64,000 nucleotides of DNA from Marsupella aquatica. Lineage: Eukaryota; Marchantiophyta. Both the position numbers and the translations under genes were made by a program. Each line of letters opens with the position of its first letter. Within the stretch, counting starts at the first letter, position 1. The stretch lies in the NCBI GenBank assembly GCA_973895155.1, contig OZ316894.1:9114001-9178000 (forward strand). The letters are read 5' to 3'. The notes beneath the pieces were generated by a model. That model had not been told where the DNA came from and ran no database searches. It saw only the letters and a program-made list of their open reading frames with translations. This document shows positions 1-12,900 of this stretch, one piece after another.

Positions 1-2038
1 CTCCGGTTGCGCTGAATTGATTCGTTCCAGGCGGGGAAAAGGTGCGGGCGAGCGGTCCGGGTGGTGGTGGTGACGACGACGTTCTGGCTTCATCATTCTT
101 CTTCGGGATATGGATTTCAATATTCCCTTGTACGTGTATACACGGGACTCGCTGCCTACTACGGTTTCGCCGCGGTAAATTACCCTCTTTTTTTTGTTTG
201 CTTTTGCTGCTGCCACCATCCCCGGCTCCCGACCGGAGTCATTGTACACATTATTGTGGCGTACCTTTTCGAGTTTATCGAAGTACGGTAATAACGGTGC
301 AGCACCTCCGCTTTCGAGTTTTTGACTGACTTGGAATTTTCTGCTCTGGGATGCACGTCGATGTTCAGGATGTCGATGTCTTCTTCTATTTTTTCTCTCG
401 CAGCCCGGGACTGTTCCATCATGAATTGATTGCTTTCGAATTCGGACTGTTGTTGCAGCTGTCTGCGTGCCTGCGTAGCTGGCCTTGACAACAGCCTGAT
501 AATTCGTGACAGCGATGGCGATGACCACTATAGTTCTCAGCTGAATGATCTGGACAGTTGTTACGTACGTACCTTGAGCATTCTTCCCGTGATCTTTAGA
601 CTCGTTTCCTACCGATTGCATTCCTTTTCTATTACTGCTGTGGGCCGCTACCCTACTCCTCATGACCGTTTTGGATCCGGAGCCCTCGCTGCCTTCCCAT
701 CACATCTCTCTCTCTGAAGTTCTCAACCAACACTGATTTCCTGGACCTTCAGTCCCCTGTTTGGCGTGAGTCTCATCCGTCTCACCGACTGCCCCTCGCG
801 ATTTGCCGTTATAAATGATTATGCAACGTAGCGCTTCTTCCTTCCAATCACATTTGTTTCACAGTTCTGAACCAGCACTTATTGACCTCTGTACCAACTA
901 TAACAGTTCCATTATAATTGCATGACTCGGTTTGCTCCTCGTCACGTGGTTTTCATGCTTTTCATACATTTCCAACTGGCATTTCCATTTTTCCTCTTGA
1001 TTACTAGGCTTCACATTTTTCGAATGTGTTGAGCAATTGTAATTTCTTTAACTGCAGGTTTTCTGTCGCGCCGGATCCTTCTCGTTCATCTCGTGTCCAT
1101 CCCGTCCACTAGAACATCTCTCCGAGGCCCACTTCTTGGATTTATTCATAAGTAATTTCGTGTAACTCTGTCCGTATCCTTCTGCTTCAAAGTTCAAGAA
1201 ATGTATATTCTCTTCTGCCTCGCAGCCTTTCTCTCGACCTCATCCTCATACCAAACTCAGGGCTGCAATTTTCCCTTTGTTTCAGACAGTACCTCAGTAG
1301 CGGTCGCCTTCTATGTATCTCACGTCGTCCGGTGGTCTATAACTTTCCCTTCCTATTCATGCCTTCCTTCTCTTAGGTGTTTGCAAATGAGCTTCTTTGT
1401 ATGTACGTTGTTCCTGCTGAATGTTGCGCGTACGCAACTTTGAGGTTTATATCTTGGTTGTATTAGCATGTCTCTATTCTATCATGCTGTTTGCGTATCG
1501 CTTTCCGGGACTCTACGCATGAATCCTATTGGACAAGGAGCAGTTCCTTGCGTTGTGCTGCTCTCGATGCTCTCTCGCTGTACCTATAGAAGTTGTCCTG
1601 GAATACAGCTGATCATCATTCTGATACGTATGATTTGGTGGATCTGCAGGCTGCTGGGGGAGAGAGACCTCACTGCGAAGGGAGGAACGCTGAACTAGTA
1701 AACGTGCTTTGAACAGACAGAAGCCTGGTCAATTTTGCCTGCTCCGATTGATCAGACGAGCTAGAGGGAGAGTTTGCCGTTCCATAGGCTAGTAAGGTTC
1801 GTACAGTGTGAGGCCCGAAATTTCGCTGGGTTTGATAAACCCTGGATGACTAGCAGTAACAGGAAGGTCATCTCGAATCGACGTGTGCTGCGCCAATGTG
1901 GCATGTTGGAATGAATGGCTACGCCATTGAACGAAACCTGAGCAAGTTCTGTGAAGGTGGCGAGGCAGACGTCGATTTTGTCATGCGGATAACACGCTAA
2001 CAGCACCTTGCACGGGACCTTAACGGGCCCGAGGCACC
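1..2038. other. Upstream region of the receptor kinase, no supported gene
   Basis: Short open frames occur on both strands (for example a Gln-rich minus-strand frame at 180-491), but none has a recognisable domain or clear splice structure. The stretch is rich in C/T runs such as the CT repeat near 705-715. It most likely holds the promoter and 5' leader of the receptor kinase that starts at 2039. Confidence 0.4.
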
Positions 2039-5000
2039 ATGTACCGAAGCGGCTTGCATTCTTGGTTTTGGGGAATGCTTATTGTGTCGTTCTTGGCGAG
2101 TGGCCCCGTGTCGTCATTGTCGTCTGATGGGAACGCTCTTCTTGCCCTCAAGGCGTCACTATATGACAGCGTTGGTTCCCACCTGAGCAGCTGGATAGAG
2201 ACTGATGCAACTCCTTGTAACTGGATAGGCATAAGTTGCAGCGCAGATCTTCTGGTCGTCGGGATAATTCTTCCCGATCTCAATCTCTCCGGGACCATAT
2301 CAGACGAAATTGGACATATCGTCACTCTGCAAAACATCTCTCTGGGGAACAACAATATTTCAGGCCCAATTCCGTCGTCCATCTTCCATCTCGCGGAGCT
2401 TCGGTATCTCGATCTTCACGGGAACTACTTGACTGGTACTATTCCATCGGGTTTCCAGAATCTCATGAACCTCGAATATTTGAATCTGAATAACAACTTT
2501 CTTATTGGTGGAATTCCGGAGGACTTCGCAGGCCAAACCGTCATCTGGTATCTAGATGTCAGCGGAAACAACGCTCTGGGCAGCAAAATTCCGGCTGGCA
2601 TTGGAAGCTTGAGCAATTTGAGGTGGCTAGATATGGACACCTGTGGTCTCGTAGGGGAGCTACCGCCAGAGCTGGGAAACCTGACACATTTGGAAACCCT
2701 TTATTTGCAGGTGAATTATTTGGAGGGACCAATTCCGGCCTCTTTTGGAGGTTTGGAGAGTCTCCAGACATTGGACCTCTCCTATAATCAACTTACAACT
2801 CTACCTGGGGAGCTTGGTAATCTTCGAAGCATTCAATTGATTCGACTCTTAATGAACGCAATATCGGGCCCCATTCCCCCCGAGCTCGGGAAGTTGAATA
2901 GTACTTTGGTGAATTTAGATCTGGCTAATAATCACCTTTCTGGAACTATTCCGGAGGAAATTGGAAGTCTATCTCTTTTGATTCTTTTGCATCTCAGCGA
3001 CAACAATTTGACCGGGACGGTTCCAGAAAGCATAGCTGAAATGACTTCCCTTGAGGACGTATTTCTGTACGACAATCTTTTGACTGGCGAATTACCGGCA
3101 AATTTGGGGCGGAACCAACCACTCAGGAAGTTGGATACCTTCAACAACTCGTTCACAGGTTTCATACCTCGTGACCTGTGCAACCAAGACAAACTTGAGA
3201 GGCTCATTCTTTCAAACAACTGGTTTTCAGGTGCGATCCCTGAAACTCTTGGTAGTTGTCCGAGTCTTTTCCGCCTACGCCTGGACAATAACGCGCTTAA
3301 CGGGACGATACCGCCGAGTTTAGGGAATTCGAGATCTTTGAATTACACTGACCTGAGCTATAACGAGCTCACAGGGTCCATTCCGGAGGAACTGGGCAGC
3401 TGCTCATCCCTTGGGTATCTTTCTCTTACTGGAAATCAGCTGACTGGAAATTTACCTGTTGAACTAGGTAACCTTGTCAGCCTCACTCATTTCGAAGCTG
3501 CGTACAATAATCTCACGGGGAACATCCCAGTCGAGCTATGCTCGACCCGAATAAGTCTCTTGGATCTTAGTTTCAACGAATTGTCAGGGCAACTGCCGTT
3601 CGACATCAGCAAATGCCGAGATTTGACGCAGCTAATTCTGAACGGCAATCAACTTTCAGGGATGATTCCTCCTACCTTAGCCAACATGATCTCCCTGGGC
3701 GAGCTATATCTCGCACATAATGATTTGGGGGGCCCGATCCCGCCTGAGCTTGCCACATCCCACTTGCAGAAACTGGACGTGTCTTACAACAATCTCACGG
3801 GGCCGGTAACTCGGATTGGTTTCTTTGGAAGTTTGAACGCTAGTGACTATCAAGGAAATCCAGATCTCTGCACAGGCGTTCCAGAACTCCAAACCATACT
3901 GAAGCCGTGTATCTTTCAAGGCAACTGGCCTGAGATTGCCCAATCGGGCAACGATAAGGGGACCGGACTTGTATTGATCTTGAGCATTCTTGCGGGTGTT
4001 TTGCTTCCCCTCTTGAGCTTTGTAGCCTTATGTTCTTGTTACTTCTTCTGTCAATCAGAGAGATTCAGGAAGTTCCGTGCCCAAAAGTATAGCGTGGGTA
4101 ACAGTTGGACTATGACCATGTTCCAAACGGTTCCAGACCTCACGTTGGACGACATTTTACGCGCGTTGGATGAAAATAATGTGGTCGGAAGTGGCGGATC
4201 TGGGAAGGTTTACAGGGGAGAGATTCCAGCCGGGAAGATGTTCCGTGGTAGGACACGGCTGGAGGACCAGTCATTTGTTGTAAAAAAGCTGAACCGATGC
4301 TATACGGGAGAAGGCGATGTTCTAGATGATCATGGATTCAGGGCGGAGGTAGAAACTCTAGGTAACATTCGTCACAGCAATATTGTGAAGCTACTGGCCT
4401 GCTGTGCTGATGATGACACTAAGCTTTTGGTTTACGAGTATATGCCCAATGGTAGTTTGGCTGACCAGGTCCACGGGCCCAAGGGAGGAATGCTGGACTG
4501 GGAAACGAGATTACAGATTGCATTGGGTGCCGCTCAAGGTCTTTCGTATTTACACCACGATTGTGTCCCTCCAATTCTTCATCGAGATGTCAAGTCTAAA
4601 AATATTCTACTAGATAGCGATTTCAACGCTCGGCTCGCCGACTTCGGACTTGCGAAGCTAATGCAAGACAACCAGCAGATGCATACAATGTCCCATGTCG
4701 TAGGCTCCCACGGCTACATCGCACCAGGTAAATAATCATGATCCTGCTCTCCAAAACTCACAGGTTTCGTAGATTTATTACTTTTCTCTCGTTGATGGCT
4801 CCAAAGATTTTGAGGGTCGTGGCAATAATTCAGTCAATTTTGCATTATCGTTCTTAGAAAGAAATTAACTCGCCATGGTTCAGTCTACAACCGGTAGCAC
4901 CGGTATCGCGAAGTTCTGTTGACAGCGCTTAATCAACGTGGAGAATTGTCTGCATGACTCCTCTATGGAATTGATGCACTTCTAGGACTTCTTCTAGGCG

Positions 5001-5906
5001 TTCTTTTGTAGACCACTTGAGCAAAGGATAGTTACCGAGAAAACAGAGCCGTACTGAGTACAGCAGTATCCTCGTCTCTACATGGGAGGCAGAGTCTGAC
5101 ACAGATTTGACCTCTGACCAATCTGCAGCTTTTTGTACAATATGGGCCCTCCCCAACGCATTCCTTCACTGCGGCGACTCACGCATTTTAAATTTGTCGT
5201 GGAATTTTGCGACTTAGGATTCCTTCTCACATTCGCTCACCTACCCACATTTAGTAGCTAGGCTACCTCGTACCGTTCTGCGGTAAAAATGGTTACCCCC
5301 CTAGAAACTTACTTGAGTTTGTTTTTGTTTAATGCTACCGCTGGACTACTGCTGATATGGAAGAGTCCTTCGATAGGATTCCGCTTAACTCAATATCGGC
5401 CAATTTCTGACGTAATTGTCGGGTCGGCTCGTGGTTGGTCGGCTCGCGTTGTGTGCGCAGAATTTGCTTACTCCATGAAGGCAAACAAGAAAAGCGACGT
5501 GTACAGTTATGGTGTGGTTCTGTTGGAGTTGGCGACCGGAAGGAGTGCGGTGGAAGGAGATGATCACGCAGATCTAGTAACTTGGACCCAGTGGAGGATA
5601 CGAGAGAAGCACGGTTTGTTGAACTCTCTGGATAAGCGATTGGGCCACATCCCACAAGAAACACAAGAAGAGATGATGATGGTACTCAGAGTCGGCCTCT
5701 TCTGCACTAACGCGTCTCCTTCCCACAGGCCCTGCATGCGAGACGTAGTAAGAATGCTCGTTGATGTCAAAATTAGCTCAAACATTCCAATCGGGTACGA
5801 AAACAAGACCAGGGCTGCAAAGTCGCAGTTGCTGCCAACCCTCTCTGTAACAGGTCCAATCAGATTTCCCCCTACTATCCCTGATCTCACTCAAATCTCT
5901 CCTTAA
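2039..5906 (+). CDS. HAESA-like leucine-rich-repeat receptor kinase (LRR-RLK subfamily XI)
   Basis: This is a membrane receptor kinase of 1,044 residues in two exons, 2039-4727 and 5461-5906. The 733-nt GT-AG intron splits the Glu codon of the APE motif, which then reads GYIAPEFAYSMKANKKSDVY. Residues 1-25 form a signal peptide. An N-terminal LRR cap with CNWIGISC follows, then more than 20 plant-type LRRs, a transmembrane helix near residues 642-668, and the kinase from about residue 701. Catalytic elements are present: glycine loop GSGGSGKVY, VVKK lysine, HRDVKSKN loop, DFG and RPCMRDVVRML. The stretch from AEVETLGNIRH to LLVYEYMPNGSLAD is very close to HAESA/HSL kinases, which perceive IDA-type secreted peptides in flowering plants. 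The kinase is of the RD type and nothing essential is missing. The ligand is unknown. The subfamily call is strong; orthology within it is inferred. Confidence 0.93.
4728..5460 (+). other. Single intron of the receptor kinase
   Basis: The donor GTAAAT follows CACCAG at 4727, and the acceptor GTGCGCAG ends at 5460. Joining at these sites restores the kinase APE motif in frame. The intron contains stop codons and no recognisable domain. Confidence 0.85.
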
Positions 5907-8900
5907 TTCCTCCTCTAATTCGCTCGATATTTTGTATACTAAGCTTCCCAAGCTCAATCTTAGTGGAGCCAACCATTTAGACTAGAAATCCCATCTTCTT
6001 TTGTGAACTCCCTTCCCACACATTCGAGACCACTAAATTGCGGATTGTAAGCACCGTCGAGCATTGACCCGGCTGTCTGACTGCATGCACTGTGGCATTA
6101 TGGCTGTCACAGCCAATCCGAAGTTACTCGATATTTAGGATACACATGTTGCTACACTTGCCGACGGTTCTGTACGCAGAACCAATTGTACACAACCCAT
6201 TACAGGCCTCATTACGACTAGCAAAGTTAGGTACTTAGGCTCCAGACAACTGCTATGGTCTAATGTATCATGTATTATAGTATCTGCTCCAGCCGGATAG
6301 GAATCATTCAAGGCCATTCGAAAGCTCTCAATGGTCCTCGACGGTCCAAGATGTGTCCCATAGCAAAGCAAGCTGTCGGGTTGGAGAGCACTGCTAATCC
6401 TCAAGCAGGCTATACCGTTCTCACATGCATCCTTCCTTTTGATTCAATTGTACACTATTTGTCAGTTCTGCGAGGTATTCTATAAAGCAAGCTCAACGCC
6501 AATTCACCATTGTCTATTGATCAGTTTCCGGTCCTTGCAGACGTGAATATGAGAGGCTAAGTCCAGCACTATGGCAAAGTTATTGATTTTGTTATCGAGA
6601 TGAAAGATATATCACACGGATTCTTGTTTTGTGCATGGAATCGGGTTCTTCCGTCTGAAAGTTCCAACTTACACTAAGGAGAAGCCAGAGGAGGGACCCA
6701 TGTTTTTTTTCCTTTAATTAATATTCAACTTCAATTACACTAAGGAGAACAGTGCACAGAGGAGGGAGCCATGAGGGAGAGTCCAACCCAACATCGAGCG
6801 CAGGCAAGAGCCAGGGCAGTGAGAGAGGAAACTTTCTTCAGCAACAATTCATCACCCAATTACTCTCAGCAGAACGTATTCCCGCCCGCCTCGCGGTTTT
6901 GGCATTTGGCATTTAGTTTTTGTTAAGGCAGTTTGACACTTTTTGTTCTTTGACGGTGTGATCTATATTCTCGTTACACAAGGGTTGGACTCCTTAGTAT
7001 GCGCTGGGTTACGTAATGCGAACAGGATTTGCTACAGAACAGTACTGAACCTGATTTGGTGGATGTAATGCCAGGTGTGAGATTTGTTGAGTATAAGTTC
7101 ATCCGTGAGGAAAACTGTGGCTAAACTTGAAGATTATGTTCCAGTGTTATCATCCGGTAATTAAAAACGTTAAGAAGCCAACCATGTGAGACACTTTGGG
7201 TCTCCAAAATCCAAATCTCTACTGACCTTACTTAAAAACTTCATGTTCTCCCAATCTAACTCACAACGCTCTCTGTAAAACTCAGTAAACGCCTTTAATT
7301 GGCCACGAAACCTTCAGGCAGAGAACTGTCATCATGAAAAACTCACCTGACGTATCTAATGACACAAAGTGCACACTCCTTGGAAATTGCGATTAGTTTG
7401 ATTAATGCTTTCGATCTTTGGATGACATGCGCATTTTGAAGCAAGGACTTTATTGTAGTACTTCTGGGTACTTAGTACAGGACGGCGTGTAAGAGTATAT
7501 TAACGTACAGGTGAAGGACATCTCCGAAGGATGGACCTTTGAGACGCTGAGACACAGTTGGAAGAAATCATTCCTCTTTCCGTTCGGTATGGCGTGAGGG
7601 TGTGATAAGCAAACCACTAGTACACAACTACTGTACACACTGATCTTCGAAACTGTTGGGGCTCATATCAAAGTTGGCTATTTAACATATCTAGTGCGGG
7701 ATAGCAGGTACAGCTCAACCTCCATCCTGATTCCAAATCGTACTGAAATTTGAAAGCCTACCGTCCTTTGTTCATCCTAGCGTGATGAGAATAATTAGTT
7801 CCCACACAAATCATTCAATGTTTGGATTCGAAAGAATCGAGCTCGCACAAGCCAGAAGGAAATATTTTCTCGAGCCATTGCACGCGAGTGAGTGAATTGT
7901 TGCTGTACAGCATTGACTTGATTTCACACAAGCTTAAGAACTGGTTTCCAGAAGAGCAGACGCTTCCCGAGAAGAATTGTAGGTACGAAAGCACAATATT
8001 AGAATGCAACTTACACCATCTAACATAAGTAGAATCGATTTTTTAATTTCACACAAGTCTAGCAACATTCGACGAGCCGGAATTGTCTCACACAAGCTGT
8101 GCCTTGAGTGGATGTTTTATTGCCATAATAAAACTGCTTTATAGTCCATGTTCAACGAGCCAACGAAACTCACCTTGAATTTATGTCACACAAACTTGAT
8201 AGGTGCTTCACTGATGTACTCAACCGACGAAAACCGTAGCTGAAATTCATTCACACCACTTTGAGAAACGACCGATTTTGTGCAGGCCAACAAGTTCCAC
8301 ACACAATTCCATAAAAGGCGTCACAGACACGTGTTGGAATGATTCGGAATACTCAATGAACTTTGGAATACTCAACGAAACTAGTTTTACGCACTACTGT
8401 ATGACAAACAAATTGAGTGCAAGACCTTTCTCACATGTGCCAAGCTAACTTCGAGCCTACCCTAGCAACAGTTTTCACACCATAATTATACAGATACTGG
8501 GTGGTGAGTCACACATGAAGTTCGTGAGCTTTTTCGATTTCATTGGAACCTGGTTTAATGGAGTTGCTGCTCTGGAGTTCATATATGACTGCAGAACTAA
8601 TTGGTGGGGGCGATGGCAGGAGTCAAACCAAGCACCAAGCTATCTTTTGCGTGGGAGTCCCACCAAGCAAAACATTTTGCTAAAGTCAGATCCCATATCG
8701 TGGGCTGGACACTATTTGTCAAAATTAAAGTGGGTCTGAAGAAAGCTACTGTAGTCCTTTCATTGAGATTTTGTCTGTTGTTTGGGCTCTTGGAAGCACA
8801 AAAGTCTGTAACTTTATTCAATGCTTGGAATCCAGGAAAGACTACCGGTACATGTTATACCTTCTAATTTATTGTCTTGGAGCTTCAATATAGTTGACGA

Positions 8901-9961
8901 TTGTTTACGATGAACGATATTCAAGTGACATACCCTTTCAGTCCAAGGGGTGCAAACTTGTGCCAAAAATTATACTCTTATTATAAATAAATAGTTTCTT
9001 ACTTGTATAACTTCAGTGTCCTTCCCACGCCCATCCATCACCGTTTTGACTTTGAAACACAAGGAGCATCAGGTTCGTTATAACCATGTCTTTTAATACC
9101 GAAGTACAGAATCTGAAGCTCTCATAGACCACAGTGTCTCACAAGATGCTCGGATGGACTGTTGCAACCCACATGGACTACTCTAAAATATTATTTTCAC
9201 TCAGATAGCATCATTCCTTTGCATATATTCTCATCTTTCTGGGTGCCAAGAAAGTGCTGGGTCCATTGGGGTCCTGGGGTCAAACATTGTGGTCCATCTG
9301 AGCATCAACTTTGCTATTTCAAAGATATTTTGAAGACCTCTAAACCTAAGGGGTCAGAAAACTTTCAAGGTATTAATCTTTGATACCAAGAGTTATGTTT
9401 CTTTGTTACGTATGCTTGTTTGGTTTCCCATTATTTAATATTTGACTGCTCTCATTGCTGCCTGTCATTCTTACTACCAGGATTTTCATTGATTAATATT
9501 TCAATCTGAATGTGCTTATGGGGTGCACGATCTCTTGAGGATGACCTCTAGAAAGGAGAAAACCTAAGAGACTAATTGCATGAATTGGTCAGACAACTAC
9601 AATTTCATTGCTTCTAAGTAGCTACGTTTCCACCAGACCCCAAAATTGAGTTATATTGTATGACCTTGTGTACAGAACCCTACTGGGTGACCTATAGGCT
9701 GCACGTTATGTTCATTAATTACAACCTCCATATTCCACCAATAATTATTTACTATACCTTTGATATTCGACAAATGGTTCTAAACGATTCTGAAGTTTCA
9801 ATTGTGCCTAGCCTGATGGCATATTGGCATTCATTTGATTCTTGTGGGAAGTCTCCGATAAACTCAAAAAACTATAGCAAGGAAAAAAAGTTTGATTCAT
9901 ATTGAACATTCTACTTTGATGGCCCCTAAGCTGACTTAGATTCTTTAGTACGTTTTTGTAG
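5907..9961. other. Intergenic region without a supported gene
   Basis: Apart from the 3' flank of the receptor kinase, this stretch holds only short frames with no domain. It includes a diverged small duplication at about 6669-6702 and 6736-6772 (acactaaggagaa followed by agaggaggga) and the TCACACAA-bearing repeat block at about 7795-8515. I see no convincing RNA gene. Confidence 0.5.
7795..8515. repeat. Degenerate repeat block with recurrent TCACACAA motif
   Basis: The words CACACAA or CACACCA recur near 7802, 7924, 8049, 8091, 8188, 8251 and 8476, with related CACA words near 7845, 8297 and 8508. Several copies are preceded by an ACGAG/CAACGA word (8068, 8151, 8219, 8375). Spacing is irregular, roughly 40-125 bases. 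It looks like an old, decayed tandem repeat; no coding frame explains it. Confidence 0.4.
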
Positions 9962-12900
9962 GTGGACAAGCCCAAATCAATGAGACTAAATAGTGTGGAA
10001 CCCGTTTGGCAGTCATGGTTGAGAATGCCAAATTGGAGAAAAGAGGCATTTAAAAAGCTCTATGTGACACATAGCAAAATTTCAAGTGATGCAGGACATC
10101 CATGTTCCTTTGAAATTGATCAACTGGGCAATCAACAATGGCCAATTTTCCTTCATTTGGATACCCTTGAAAGTGTTGTAGTTGCATTTGGTTGTCATGA
10201 TTTTTCACTTATGTAATAGCCATGGATGCTATTTGAATTTGGCAACAATAACCTGTACTCTGGTCACAACCATCACAATTGTCTTCATCCTCAAAGTCCT
10301 TTCAAAAACCAACTTAGAGTGTTGGAGTGTAAACCCCAATGAAGAAGGAGAAGACATAATGCAAGCTACAAGTGGAGACTGTCCTGTTTTGGTTCCCCCA
10401 ATTCATTTTCTCACTGACCCATCAGGCACAAGAGCATCCTCACTAGGTCAAGGATCAATATTGGGGGAAGAAACCTTGGAAGACCTAGATGAAAATTTTC
10501 AAAATGATTGGGGTACACCTAATTGGACACAATTAAGAGTTTCTCCCATTGACCAACCCTCAGTGCACTACTCTTCTTCACCTGCTAGTGCTAGTCAAAT
10601 TGGTGCCAGGTTTTCTCTGAAGGTGGAACCCCACACTAACAGTTCTGTGCTTTCTTTCTTCACTTTTGAATCAAGACAGTCAACTCCTCCATCCTCCCAA
10701 AAGGATCAGTTTTCCATGGAGAGCTCAATTGTAGACAAAAGGAAACAACGAAAAGCTGCATGTAAAATCTATCCTTTTTGTTGAAATTTGAGCAACTATA
10801 TATATTCGAGACTATATTCAAACAACCAAAGCTATTTAAGTACTTAAAGAACCCACTCGGAAATATTGCATTTGTGTAGAAAACACATGAAAAAATCTTG
10901 GCTCAGTATCTCCCATTCCCATGTTAGAACAAACCAAAAGAACCATAAATAATTTATAGGAAAGGAAAAAAACAAAATACAGTATTCGAACGGTTTGTGA
11001 ACTAAGTGCTTATGGGAAAGGTGATCAAAGTGATAATTAAACCATTCAAATTTTACAAAAGTAGTACAGCTGTTGGGACCTACTGCAATATGGTCTCAAA
11101 GCTTGTTTGATGATTTAATAGTACATTTTTCACAATCACATTTGATCAGCCGCTGACAAAATTTGGATTGATTATGAATGGTTTTTCCCAATTATGATCT
11201 GCTTGTGGTTGGGATAGCTTCAAGAAATCCAACAAGTCTACCTCCAGCTAAACGACTTATTAAGAAACAAGACCAAGGATTCTTTTCACCTAAATCATCT
11301 GCTAGAAGTGCTTTAACATCAGCGTTTCAAACAAAACATACCAAAGAAGTAGAAACATCTGGACGCCAATATTTACGTCGAAAACCTCCACTTTATTCTA
11401 TGACCACTACTCTTCCTTCTCGTTCCTCAACAACAATGATAGGACAAAAAAGGAATGGTGGTATTATGTCAAACTCCAAGCCTCCAGTTCCTTCTCAGCC
11501 TGCAGCTGCGTCCAAACTTATCACCATACCCAATTCTATGTTTGTTTCATATCCTGTACACAAACCTTGTCCTTTGGCTCCAAGTGAGCAACCAGGTTGT
11601 CCTTTGCCTCCATATTATCAACACAAAGTTAGACAACCAAGAACTAAATACCTTGATTTAGCTGTGGAGGAAGGCTTCCCCAAATATAAACCTTCCAAAC
11701 ACTCTTCCAAACAAACACAACAAAGGGATACAGCTCCCAATGAGAGGTCTAAGCATATAACTGTAGCTCATCCCCAACATCACAAAAGCTCACACCCACA
11801 CCTTCTATCCAAATTATTGCTTGACAATGAAAACTCAAGGTGTGATGGATTACAGACTTTGGCCAACATATCTTCTGGGCCAAAATTGGAACCAAACAAT
11901 CAGTTTGTTTGTTGTCCTCCCACAAATGTTGAATCTAAAGGTGATGAAGAGGCTCAATGCCAGTTTGTGAAGAGTCACACTCAAGCCCAACAAGAGAATC
12001 AAAATAGCAGTGGAGACTCCACTCTAAGAAATCAGTGTAATGATTGTCAAATAGTGCATGCCAATGCTTCACACTTGGATTTTGCAATGTCAACTGCAAC
12101 AAGTGCAGTCATTGACAATAACAATGTTGCTACAATTGCTTCTCTACCTTGTGTTGAGCTGATACCAATAACTACAATGGCAATTCCAGAGCACAACAAT
12201 GGGGAAATCCATGATGTCATTTTCACTCATCCAAGAACAAATGGTCGGCAGACTCATCTAAGATCCAAGCAAGCATTAAGCAGTCTTGTTCAAGAATCTG
12301 ATTGCACTTGTGGGACTACTCCACCGTCCAACAAACTTCAGAAAACCCATCCATGCCAAGACTACAACATTGAATCAGAAACTATACAAGTAACTCCTTT
12401 AGAACACATTTGTGGTTCGAGCGGACTTGTAGCCACATCTGATGGATCCAGAGATACTTCAAGAGAACTGGTTGTGAATTCTTCACATGAACAGGTTTGT
12501 ACATACTGTGAAGAAAACATTAGGGGCACAACAACTAGATCTCAAGATCTAAATCACAATCACATACAACAAAAAGGCAGTCACATTGAACGACAAGTTC
12601 CATCCTTGCACCTTCGGCGTTGTAAATCTCCATCATCAGGTAGGAGGCCTTGGACAGATGGAGATATCAGGTCCTCATTTTATTTTGCTCATTGTGAAGC
12701 ATGTAAGGCTTATCCTCGGTACAGGAACATGTAGATCATCATCAACTTCTCAAAGACAAGTTGGCCTCATTATGATGGTGAATCACTCTACTTTTTAGCA
12801 TTACAAAATTGATCACTAATATAATTGTTTCTTGAAAATGATTGTGCTTCTATACATGATCATTTATTTGCTGCCATTCAATTCATAATGAATAATGTGT

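Noticed and set aside
180-491. Gln/Glu-rich minus-strand frame
   Set aside because: No ATG context, splice structure or domain supports it, and it lies in the likely upstream region of the receptor kinase.
8515-8867. Overlapping frames that looked like a transposase remnant
   Set aside because: No catalytic motif, zinc finger or terminal repeats could be seen, and the frames change without splice sites.
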